Made by a program: the position numbers and the translations under genes | Assembly: GCA_027405735.1 (NCBI GenBank) | Contig: JAPEHQ010000009.1 | Coordinates: 2,046,001-2,110,000 of the forward strand | Length of the DNA: 64,000 nt | Source of the DNA: Mucor racemosus | Taxonomy: Eukaryota; Mucoromycota; Mucoromycetes; Mucorales; Mucoraceae | Reading direction: 5' to 3' | The notes under the pieces: generated by a model | What the model was told of the DNA's origin: nothing | Databases searched by the model: none | What the model saw: only the letters and a program-made list of their open reading frames with translations | Shown: piece by piece, positions 11,732 to 20,516 of the stretch | Position numbering within the stretch: the stretch's first letter is position 1 | Layout of the letters: each line of letters opens with the position of its first letter

Positions 11732-12094
11732 TAGGATTTCACAAACAACGCATCGTATTACGGTTAACCGAGTTTGACTGCTTTAACGGGCCGTTTTTTA
11801 TGCAAACTCGAATGAGGGTATTCGAGTTTCTTCTTTTCTTTTTTTGTTAGCTAAGCTCGAAAACAGGATTGAAAAAATACTTCAAGTTGTGAAACTGTCA
11901 AATATGCTATTATCGATTCATAATCCCATATTAACTTGACAAGGTTGCTATTAACAGCCTCCTTAAGGCAAACCAATACTTGCTCCCACCCCGTTTTTTA
12001 TCTGGGTTACAAAAGAACGGGCCGTTTTCCAACTCGAATCGAATGGCCGTTTCCGTTAAAACTCGATTCAAACTCGAATCGAAGCCCATTCCTA
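11732..12094. mobile_element. hAT-type miniature element 1 (363 bp)
   Basis: Flanked by the perfect 8-bp duplication CCCTTGAT (11724-11731, 12095-12102), which occurs once at the empty site in LTR G copy 1. The ends are TAGGATTTC and, reversed, TAGGAATGGG, which share TAGGA. The inside carries repeated CTCGAAT/ATTCGAG and GGGCCGTTTT words. The 8-bp duplication and short TAGG-type ends are typical of hAT superfamily non-autonomous elements. It has no coding capacity. Confidence 0.85.
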
Positions 12095-12299
12095 CCCTTG
12101 ATCACGGCGCAATCAATTACACAAATGACATATATATCAAAACAGGATTCTATCCAGATCAATAATGATAATAAACAAAGATATCAATTTAGTCAACTAC
12201 TCATCTATATCGAAGTTGCACTATCAATATAAATAAGATTCAAGCATATAAAAACTACCCCTTAAAAATCAAGGTTACATAAAATAGATATAACAGAAA

Positions 12300-12786
12300 T
12301 AGTGATATTAAACGAGCCGAGCCTTTTTTATGCAGCCGAGCTTTTCTCAAGGCTCGTTAAAGTTAGACGAGCTTACAAAAAAGCTCGTTCAACCTCGACG
12401 AGCTTTTTTTTGCGCGTGACTAGAGCTCGTTTACCCCAAACGAGCTTTTTTATGCAGCGACTAAAACTCATCATCTCAATGCGAGCTTTATTTTACCTTT
12501 CCAGTGACAAATATCTAAAGTAAAGCAAACTTATGAATGTCAATTGACAATTATCTAAAGCAATAATGTCATAGCATTTACTAATTATTATTTAAATTTG
12601 AACTTTTTGAAAAGAAGTCAAAAGCTCGTCTTTCTCAAACGAGCTTTTTAAAAAAAAGTCAAAAACTCGTCTTTGTCAAACGAGCTTTTATTAAAGCTCG
12701 GCTCGAGCTCGAGTGATACAAAGCTCGGCTCGTTGTGGCGAGCTTTGGTCAAGCTCGTCCTAGGCTCGGCTCGTCTTTTATACTTA
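12300..12786. mobile_element. hAT-type miniature element 2 (487 bp) with GCTCG motif array
   Basis: Flanked by the perfect 8-bp duplication AACAGAAA (12292-12299, 12787-12794), which is single at the empty site near 5265. Terminal inverted repeats are about 23 bp: left TAGTGATATTAAACGAGCC and right (reversed) TAAGTATAAAAGACGAGCC, both continuing GAGCC. More than a dozen AAACGAGC/GCTCGTTT-type words fill both ends around an unrelated AT-rich core at about 12490-12600. In hAT elements, clustered subterminal repeats serve as transposase-binding sites. It has no coding capacity. Confidence 0.88.
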
Positions 12787-13119
12787 AACAGAAATAAACA
12801 AAACAACCATTTCCCAAAAGGTCGATATTGTCACATTTGACATACAATCCCTTATGGTCAATGCTCTACACAATTTACCCCTTAAAATATCAAATCAATA
12901 ACAATGTACTCAAAACTGGAAGATTACTAAATATACATCCATTCAAGTCTGATGGTATCCAAGTTCTACAAATCACTATAAATACCCTCATACTTTTCAA
13001 TTATTTTAACTCTTCAGAAATCTTTTGTAATAAAAACTTTAGCTGATTATAATTGTATTTCTACTGCTTTTATTTTTATATTTTTTTTATTTTAGTAAAT
13101 AACATCGTCATTTACTGCA

Positions 13120-13545
13120 CCATTATTCGAGTAAAAAATGCAATAGAATTTTGAGAACGGCACGATGATGCTCATGTACAAACTAATTTGTGTCCATACG
13201 ATCAGCTCATTATGCTCATGGTCAGATTTTATTATTATGCACAAATAGGAATAATAATATGCTTCTTATGGGCAATTCTACTATTATTGTTCTCACATAG
13301 GATCATAGGATTAATAATGTCATGCACACGGACAGAATCTATAATTCTGCACATACAGGCTTTTTGTTGTGCTCGTGTGCAGTTTCTTTTGTTGTGCTCA
13401 TGTGCATAATAATATTGTTATCTTTCCAACCATATTCATTGAGCAAAACAACTCAGGCTACAGTGTGCAGCCCATCTGGCCCAATGAAATCATTATACGC
13501 AGCACAGGTCGGCCGTAGTGTGGCCAGAAAATTGAGCACCTAAAT
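13120..13545 (+). repeat. Module F, copy 1 (TGCACA-type motif cluster)
   Basis: About 420 bp matching 27650-28045 and 57665-58055. It holds about ten variants of a GTGCNCATG-like word on both strands (for example ATGCTCATG, ATGCACAC, GTGTGCAG, GTGCAGC), ending at CAGCACAGGTCGGCC. Such clusters resemble subterminal transposase-binding repeats. Small frames here are by-products. Confidence 0.75.
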
Positions 13546-14575
13546 GAAGGTGCTAATCTTTTGTATTCACAAGAGGATAGGTCTAACTCAAAGCTACTCT
13601 GCTTTTTTTTTTTTACCAAAAAATATTAATTTTTTGTCGAGATAATCAAAATAATAGTTAATTCACAGCTTAACGCCATATTAGCGGGGTCCCAAAATTA
13701 ACTCGATAAAAAAAATGATGGAAAATGATTAAAAAAATAAAATTGATTAAAAGCTCATGAACTGCAAAGTTAGTCGACTTAGCGTATTAAATGGTTTTTG
13801 TACAGTTTTAAATTCTGCATCCATTGAAATAAAATTCAAAAAAACGCTTTAAACAAAATTTTGCACAAAATGCGATTGGAATTTTGGAGGTTTTTTGACG
13901 ATGCACATCACTTTTTATAAAAATATTTTAAATGTAAGTAATAATAATAATGTGCCGCAAAATTATCTATCAAATGAGCTATTGCTGAACCTTCTAGCTG
14001 CATGTTTTGTAGAGAAAACAAGGTTTTTGTCCAAACTTTTTTGAAATTCAGAATTTGGGATGAGGGTACACAAGGGGAAAATTGAAGTTAGAAATGAAGG
14101 TATCACTTTTATACATTTTTGAGGATATCTCCACGAAAAATCAATATTTTGAGAAAAACTAAATTGGGTCCGAGAGAGCTCAACGAGCTTGAGGACTTTA
14201 ATGTATAAAAAATGCTGCTCAATTTAACGAATGTTTTGAAATATACTCCAAGAATGTCAAAAAAATGAAAAAAAAACAAAAGTGCTCAGAATTTTTTATA
14301 GTAAAATATGTTATAGAAAGCTTCAAAACAAGTAAGTTTTGTTATTAAACGGTGTTAGCATAGCTTAATTTTTTGCAGAGATATTATGGCCTAAAGGTTT
14401 GAATTTTTTAAGCAGAGAATGGCAGATTTCTTTTTGAAAGTCGTGCTTTAATCCTTCAAAAATAGCTCTTAGCTAATGATAGCAAAACATGTTATGCATA
14501 TATACACTGCGCATTAAGTTCAACTTCAAAATTCAATTTCGAAGCATTATTTGATTTTATAAAATTTTTCAAAGA
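13546..14575 (+). repeat. Module A, copy in plus orientation
   Basis: Matches 28560-29610 and 62660-63730 in plus orientation, and 39590-41090 and 51290-52370 reversed. Landmarks are GTCGAGATAATCAAAATAATAG, then GCTCATGAACTG, then TTTTGGAGGTTTTTTG, then GAGGATATCTCCACGAAAAA, and the long A/T tracts. It begins after a short hairpin-like AGCACCTAAATGAAGGTGCT. Confidence 0.85.
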
Positions 14576-15031
14576 ATGTCTGAAACAATCCATACAAAGC
14601 AGTTAAACAAATGTGCGTTTCTATTTTCCCATTTTCACAGCAACTCGGGGAAGCTGAACCTTTTGCAATTCTGTGGATCAACACTGGACGTGCCTACAGT
14701 TGCAATGGTAGCTCATTTGGATCCATATTCGTTGAGAACTGGTGAGCCTACTGACCTTAGTAGGTGTAAATAGCAGGTAATCAACTTGTTGTTCACACTT
14801 CTTGAATACACATTACACAATGCCCAATGGAAGCTGGGACTTGGAGTATTTTGTATTATCAATCTTATAGTATATAATTGAAACCTCAAACATTTGTACA
14901 GTACCTATCTATAATTATTTTTATGCGGAATTGTACCTTACTTGGATTAGTATTAATTGGAAACGAAAATCATGTTGATTTCACTAAAAAATGCGCAGCA
15001 AATTATAGACGTACTTGCCGATAATTTTCAT
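14576..15031 (+). repeat. Module K, copy 1
   Basis: Matches about 23700-24020 in the same orientation and about 43090-43430 reversed. Landmarks are TAGCAGGTAATCAACTTG and AAAATGCGCAGCAAATTATAGAC. A frame at 14576-14773 is not preserved in the other copies, so no gene is called. Confidence 0.7.
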
Positions 15032-15165
15032 CTCGCCAAAGCTTATTTTACGTTACCAAAGCCGATTTCACCTCATCAATGCAGGTTTTACCTTCCCAAT
15101 GCTGATTTAAGTTGCCAAAACTCATATGCACCTTTTCAAAGCTCAATTTACGTTACCAATTGATA
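15032..15165 (+). repeat. Tandem array of exactly 20-bp units
   Basis: Six full units and one partial unit, at 15032, 15052, 15072, 15092, 15112, 15132 and 15152, have a strict 20-bp period around the core CCAAAGCTGATTTTAC. The unit is the same as in the looser array at 2100-2225. Because 20 is not a multiple of three, the array does not encode a peptide repeat. Confidence 0.85.
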
Positions 15166-15921
15166 CATCAAATCTGATTTATCATTATATAATGATGAGG
15201 GATGAGGGATGATTTACCTTCATTTTTTCTCTACATGCGGATTTTCAGGAATTATTTCAGAATGAAAAAATGCATTAAAAACTATATACATCTTAAATGA
15301 TATTGTATATATACTAAACAACTTTAGCAATACTATGCAATTATTTTCTTGGCAGAAAACCATGCAAACTAGCATCGTTTTGTTCGATTCAAAATATTTT
15401 AATTTTTGCAATTGTTTTTATTGTGGATTTTTTTCATGATATGATAATTTTAAAGAATTCGTTTCAACGGACGAAAAGCTTAAATGTCATAAACTAATGT
15501 AGAATATACAGTCAAGTGTACAGAGAGTACGCATATATTTTTTTTTCTTGGTAATACCGTATATTTCTTCCTGTTGTACAAGCAGTGCTCTATTTTTAGT
15601 CAATATTTTTGTTGTTGTTATTGTTTCTTTATAAAGCGATGAAATATATTGAAATAGGATCAAATGCTTGAAATGTTTCTAATTTAGGCTATTGTATTTC
15701 TTCGTATTGAAGCCCAAGCAAAATATACAAAAGGTGACAAGGATATACTGTATTTTAAGAAATCATCTGTGTGCCACCCCATAAAAGGTATTGTTTTCCA
15801 TTTGGCTGTTCTTGGCAAAGGATAAATATAACCACCATCCCTTTTCTAATTCATTTCTTTCTTTTTTTTTTGTTATACATCGTTCTTTTATATCTTCTTG
15901 TTTCTTTAAACAATATAAACA
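15166..15921. other. Intergenic, upstream of the coiled-coil gene
   Basis: AT-rich. A pyrimidine-rich stretch at about 15840-15900 leads into the start codon at 15922. No gene is supported. Confidence 0.5.
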
Positions 15922-17184
15922 ATGCAGGAAACATATGAACAACTGCCAGCAGCAAATGGCCCTGTCAATTTGGAACAAGCTGAATTTATTATATCATTAT
16001 CATCCAAGAAAAATGGTGCCTTCAAATCCATGATGCATTTATTGAGACAGATGGAATCTCAAATCGAAACACGCAGGAAGCAAAATAGCCACTTTTATCA
16101 AGTAGTTCATGCAGTTGATGAACGTTACAGACGAAAAATATACACAAATCAGCAATTAGCTCAACGTATTCATTCAGAAATTACTTACATTGTTCATGAT
16201 ATGGATCAATTGACATGCCGTCGTACATCTTTAAAAGAAGAATTAGATACACATGAACAGGATCTGAACGATATACGTGATTATGCTGAATTAAGAAGAA
16301 ACAAAAAGTCAAAAAGAGAGCGTCAATACCATCAATTATACCATGTTCCTCTAGTTGCTGCTCAATACAAGAAAAAGTATGTTCGAGCTCGTGACAAGAA
16401 CTCGGATGCTGAGGAAAAGGTTTCAGAAATACGAGCTGTGGTGGATTCATGCCAAAGAGCTATTAGTGAATTATCCAAATCATTGGGAGATTGTCAAAGG
16501 AAAAGAGAGCAACTTACTCTTAATCAACAGGATGTTCAAAATCAATCAAAAGAAGCACAAGAACTCATGATTAATCTTCAAGATGGCTGCAAATTCTGGC
16601 AAGGGTTTGATCAGCATCAATCCATTACTGCTCAGAAAGCTATAACCCATTTTATTGAATCTTTACAAAGAAACAGTACGAATAATAGCGCTTTACGCCA
16701 AAGCATGGACCCTAATAACGACATTGTTAAGTTATTTAAAATGGCTTTGTATGAATATGGTGAAGCAGAAAGATATGCAGATAAAAGATGGGGCAATTTG
16801 AATGTTGAATTTGATTGCGCCAAATGTCAAGTATCTCAAATAGGATGGCCAAAACCCGATAAGGTACGACCAAACAATTTACTATGCGCTGCATGCTATC
16901 AAGAATATCGAACCTCAATGATTTGGGAAAAGAAAATGACAGGCGTATCACAGCAATTACTCAATTTACCCGGTGGATCCATGCTCTCATTTTCATCTCA
17001 ATCAACATTGAATTCTACCACAAGTTCAAATGATGATACCAATACCAAAAATAACAAACCTGGATTCAAAAAGATGTTTCAAATGCTCAAAGGCAACAAG
17101 AAGAAAAGAAGTAGTAGCAACGATCCAACATCATCAGAAACCATCATTGAACCACAACGAAATAATCGTATGATGATGGCTTAG
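15922..17184 (+). CDS. Coiled-coil protein with a C4 zinc-binding-like motif, unknown function
   Basis: An intron-free gene of 420 residues. Residues about 40-225 are rich in Glu, Gln, Lys and Arg with heptad-like spacing and should form a long coiled coil. Residues 299-325 contain C-A-K-C and C-A-A-C separated by 19 residues, a pattern that could bind one zinc ion. The C-terminal 80 residues are Ser/Asn-rich and end in basic clusters (K-K-K-R), which would suit nuclear or phosphoinositide contact, though this is only inference. There is no signal peptide or membrane segment. The start at 15922 is preceded by an A-rich context (ATAAACA) and is the first ATG of the frame. It converges on mL46, leaving 73 bp between the two stop codons. 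I do not recognise the family; it may be restricted to Mucoromycota. Confidence 0.85.
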   Translation: MQETYEQLPAANGPVNLEQAEFIISLSSKKNGAFKSMMHLLRQMESQIETRRKQNSHFYQVVHAVDERYRRKIYTNQQLAQRIHSEITYIVHDMDQLTCRRTSLKEELDTHEQDLNDIRDYAELRRNKKSKRERQYHQLYHVPLVAAQYKKKYVRARDKNSDAEEKVSEIRAVVDSCQRAISELSKSLGDCQRKREQLTLNQQDVQNQSKEAQELMINLQDGCKFWQGFDQHQSITAQKAITHFIESLQRNSTNNSALRQSMDPNNDIVKLFKMALYEYGEAERYADKRWGNLNVEFDCAKCQVSQIGWPKPDKVRPNNLLCAACYQEYRTSMIWEKKMTGVSQQLLNLPGGSMLSFSSQSTLNSTTSSNDDTNTKNNKPGFKKMFQMLKGNKKKRSSSNDPTSSETIIEPQRNNRMMMA

Positions 17185-17257
17185 TAGTTGTATATAAGTT
17201 AAAAGTAATATTTATGTACATAATAAAATTCTATATGATAAAAAAAGAAATTTTTGT

Positions 17258-18127
17258 TTAAAGATCACCTAAACTATCCTTAACAGCCTTGTAATATTCA
17301 GGTGAAAGAGTCTCTGATAATTCTTCCTTTGTCAACCAAGCGAAATCATCAACTTGTTTACTGGGATTCACTTGACCAGCATATACACGAGCCTTCATAA
17401 AGAATGTCTTTAAACCATTATCTTGTCCTTTAATTGAAGCTTGCTTATAAATGCCAATAGGTTGACGTCCAACAAACCAGGTATCCAAAGCTGAACCACA
17501 TTCTTCCTTTAATGTACGTTCTGCTGCCTATAATTTACAGATGTTAAAGCACTGTTTTATCTCTTTCTCACTCTCTCATTCTCTCTCTAATTCTAAAATT
17601 ACCTCATGTAAATATTCTGATGTATCAACAGCACTTTCAGGGAACTGCCAGGGTTCACTACCTGATTTCTTAACAACAAGATACAAAGTACGTTGTAAAC
17701 AACGATCTAAACTTTGCTTATTATTCTCTACGTCTGCTTTTGTTGAACGATTTAATTTATCTGCTTTAGTAATAGTTGCTAATCCCTCATTTTCCTTTTC
17801 CCAAGTGGCTTGTGATTGTTGAACAGCATTAGTGAGAGAAGCAGAATCATCTTTCATTGCCTCAGCACGAGCTTGTTCTTCATGTTTCCAACGACGTTCT
17901 GCAACAGATCCCTTTTTGAAATAGAATTCGGTAGGTGTAGCTGTGGATTCTTGACGTTCAAGCTTCTCACGATAATCAAAATAAGCTTGTTCAAAAGGAG
18001 TGGCATCACGAGTAATTTGAGGTGTACGTGATAAAATAACAGATGCTTGAATGCGAGCATTTTTAATGACAAGAGGAGAAGCGGTAGCTAATCCTCTTTT
18101 AGTGTTGAAAAGAGTACGTCTAAGCAT
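17258..18127 (-). CDS. MRPL46: Mitochondrial large-subunit ribosomal protein mL46 (MRPL46/yeast MRPL17 type)
   Basis: Two exons (18127-17603 and 17527-17258) joined over a 75-bp GT-AG intron give 264 residues, close to the family's usual 260-280. The N-terminus (M-L-R-R-T-L-F then Lys/Arg, Ala, Thr and Ser without acids) is a typical mitochondrial presequence. The middle has the family-type F-Y-F-K-K-G and E-R-R-W segments. The C-terminal half carries the Nudix-like fold expected of mL46, with T-L-Y-L-V-V-K, E-P-W-Q-F-P and, near the end, F-A-W-L-T-K-E-E-L. The protein works in the central protuberance of the mitochondrial ribosome. An upstream in-frame ATG at 18160 would add 11 hydrophobic residues, but 18127 gives the better presequence. 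Confidence 0.9.
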
Positions 18128-18160
18128 TTGAATTGAGATAGTGATCAAGGTAAGAAACAA

Positions 18161-18302
18161 GAAAAAATGCTAGTTGAACTTTGGCCACCCCCCATATTAT
18201 TCAAACAACCGGGGTTAGGGTTGAATGTCAAAAAAATTGATATTGATGTCCCCTTTTTTTTGCCTCTTTATAATGAAACATGATTGGGTCAAATTAGTTT
18301 CT
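18161..18302. other. Short intergenic region between mL46 and the chitinase
   Basis: Both flanking genes lie on the minus strand, so this region should contain the mL46 promoter and the chitinase 3' end. It includes a C-run and one GGGGTTAGGG word. No gene is present. Confidence 0.5.
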
Positions 18303-19850
18303 TTATTTCAATATATATCCAACGAACAAGACCAAAACGATAGTAGTATACATGTAAAAATCAACGTGATTTGATGTAGAATACATCTTTTCAGTTGAAA
18401 GTGGATTAAAATGTGGTCCAACTAATTTATACTCTGCTACAAGGCTTAACTTTTGACAGGCTTCTGTCATGACAGCGGAAGATGACATTTGCTGATTTAC
18501 CACAGCTAGTAATTCTCCTTGCCCTTCGGTATCATATGCATCATAAGCTAAATCCCAAACACCCACGCCTCTTGCATTCATACAAAGAGCAAAATTGACC
18601 TTGATTGATATACTATCTGGATCGTCATAACTAATCAAGTGTCGAGTTACCGGATTATATAACCAAGGTGTTTGTGATTCTTGATCCCAATTCTTGATCC
18701 ATTGACCGCCTGGTGTTTTAGCATCTAATAATACTCCTGAAGTATACAATGATCTCCACTTCCATAATCCAGAATACCCTCGTTTCTTTATTCCAGGACA
18801 TGATGAAGCTATAGAAATATCGTCATCTGGATCTCCTTTTGGTCTAGATGTATGTGCTGATACTAATAATCGCTTTAATGTCGCTACATCTTCCTTGGGT
18901 TTTGACCCATATCCATAAAATGGCAATCCCATTACAATTTTGTTAGCTGGCATTTTAGCAGAGGTCCATGCATTCCATGCTTGAGCAAAACTTTGGGAGC
19001 TTGCTCCTGCTTGTGTTGATGTTTGCAAAGGAGCATTGGGTCCGATAACAGATTTCCCAACATACGTATCATACATCATAACAAATATCCAATCTAAAAC
19101 TTGAGCGTAATGGCTTGTATCTACTATAGATGCATTATTTTTGAAAAATGGGGTCGTTCCTACTGCTGCTGTCAATAATTTATATCCATTTTCCATTGAT
19201 GCGGTATTGTTTAAATTGTTGGCAGTTATACGAATAGTACTGAACGCATGATCTAATGACTCTCGCAACTGTCGCAATAAAACTAAATAGTTGTCGGCAT
19301 CATTAGCATAATCAATAGCATTGCATTCCATGGCACTTTTTCCTGGGTGTTCCCAATCGATATCCAAACCTAATTCTTGCAAATTAACATGTATTGTATA
19401 TTTCGAATATATTAATTTACCGTCTAATCCATATTCTAATACCCAGCCCACAACTTTATCTACAAACATTGTTCTATTTTCGTGGTTTGAAGCCATAGAA
19501 CTCATTGATCTACTACCAAACCATCCACCAATTGATAATAAAACTTTCACATTATGTTGATGAGCAATACCAACCATTCTGATTAATTGTGCTTCATTAG
19601 TTATTATAGGTTCAACTCCTTCATTTACAGTGGCAAATCCATAATTAACGTGTGTAATTTGAGACCATGGTATATGATCAATTGATAATAGCTTAGATTC
19701 CCAATAACCCCAATACCCTACAATTACTTTTTCAGGAACATTTTGTTGATGACATGATACATTGACAATGATAAATGCCGTTAATAATAGTATTAAATAA
19801 ATCATTAGATACAGATTTATGTAAAAAAGGCATGTTTTCAGATGATGCAC
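18303..19850 (-). CDS. GH18 chitinase, secreted and probably membrane- or GPI-anchored
   Basis: A glycoside hydrolase family 18 enzyme, expected to cleave beta-1,4 links in chitin with a substrate-assisted mechanism. Removing one 51-bp GT-AG intron (19420-19370) gives 498 residues. A hydrophobic signal sequence lies at about residues 16-33. L-S-I-G-G-W is at 105-110. The catalytic D-x-x-D-x-D-x-E motif is intact (D143, D146, D148, E150) only when the intron is removed. Y-D-T and G-L-P-F-Y-G-Y-G further on complete the barrel motifs. The last 20 residues are hydrophobic, consistent with a GPI signal or a tail anchor. Asn-linked sites (N-R-T, N-N-T) are present. The start may be 19850 or the next in-frame ATG at 19805, which leaves a more ordinary signal peptide. 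The intron is in frame and free of stop codons. Confidence 0.92.
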   Translation of the reverse strand: MHHLKTCLFYINLYLMIYLILLLTAFIIVNVSCHQQNVPEKVIVGYWGYWESKLLSIDHIPWSQITHVNYGFATVNEGVEPIITNEAQLIRMVGIAHQHNVKVLLSIGGWFGSRSMSSMASNHENRTMFVDKVVGWVLEYGLDGKLIYSKYTIHVNLQELGLDIDWEHPGKSAMECNAIDYANDADNYLVLLRQLRESLDHAFSTIRITANNLNNTASMENGYKLLTAAVGTTPFFKNNASIVDTSHYAQVLDWIFVMMYDTYVGKSVIGPNAPLQTSTQAGASSQSFAQAWNAWTSAKMPANKIVMGLPFYGYGSKPKEDVATLKRLLVSAHTSRPKGDPDDDISIASSCPGIKKRGYSGLWKWRSLYTSGVLLDAKTPGGQWIKNWDQESQTPWLYNPVTRHLISYDDPDSISIKVNFALCMNARGVGVWDLAYDAYDTEGQGELLAVVNQQMSSSAVMTEACQKLSLVAEYKLVGPHFNPLSTEKMYSTSNHVDFYMYTTIVLVLFVGYILK

Positions 19851-20516
19851 TATTAAATATATATTGTGAAATGGGCTAGTTATGAATACATTACATTTTT
19901 GTATTATGAATAAACGTTAAACATCTACTATTATTCAATTGTTTGAAATGCGGCGTTTGAACAGATGGTGTTTGGAAGATTTGACATTTTACTAGCCTTT
20001 AAAGGATTTCTAGAGCAAAATAAATTAAGATTAAACAGGTATAATTGCGTTGAGAATGTACAGCTTTGGATACTTTACATCTTGATACTTTTTTATTTTA
20101 TTTTTGTATAAAAAAAACAGTAGGAATCATAAATTATAGGAACTACAAAAAAATTTGCCTTGATTTCCAGATTGTGGTATTTATTCCAAACCCTGCTAGT
20201 TTTTATTTATACAGCTTGCCACAATCAAAGAAAAAAAGATGTATCATCATGCAACCACCTCTCGAGGTTCTTTTTGATAACAAGTTTCTTTTGTAACATG
20301 TTTCAAACCTGATCTCATTAAAAATATGAGGGTGCGCACAGCAGTTGCGGGTGGGTAAATCATTCACTCCTCCACAAAATTAGGGAAAAAATATACAAGG
20401 AAAAAATATTAAAAAAAGCCTCTCTCTTTCTATAATCATCTCGAAGCTCCATCTTCTTACTTTTAAAATATTTTCTTCTCTTTCAAACTATAAAAAAAAG
20501 CTTTTATCAAAAGAAA
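19851..20516. promoter_or_regulatory. Divergent intergenic region between chitinase (-) and KDM4 (+)
   Basis: The two genes point away from each other, so 666 bp must hold both promoters. Visible features are a CT-rich tract at about 20420-20480 just before the KDM4 start, with TAAAAAAAAG leading into the ATG, and TATATATTTAATAG-like sequence close to the chitinase start. No frame is supported. Confidence 0.5.

Larger units (their letters stand above)
11528..13119 (+). mobile_element. Solo LTR, family G, copy 2, carrying two nested hAT-type miniature elements
   Basis: Starts TGCAGT, ends ACTGCA, and is flanked by the 5-bp duplication CCATT (11523-11527 and 13120-13124). It measures 1592 bp. 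Subtracting the two nested elements with one copy of each 8-bp duplication (363+8 and 487+8) leaves exactly 726 bp, the length of copy 1. Copy 1 shows the two uninterrupted target sites at about 5040 and 5270. Confidence 0.9.

Noticed and set aside
15032..15165. CRISPR-like array
   Set aside because: Units are contiguous with no spacers, the period is 20 bp and the genome is eukaryotic.
18205..18225. Telomere-like GGGGTTAGGG
   Set aside because: A single occurrence between two genes, not an array.
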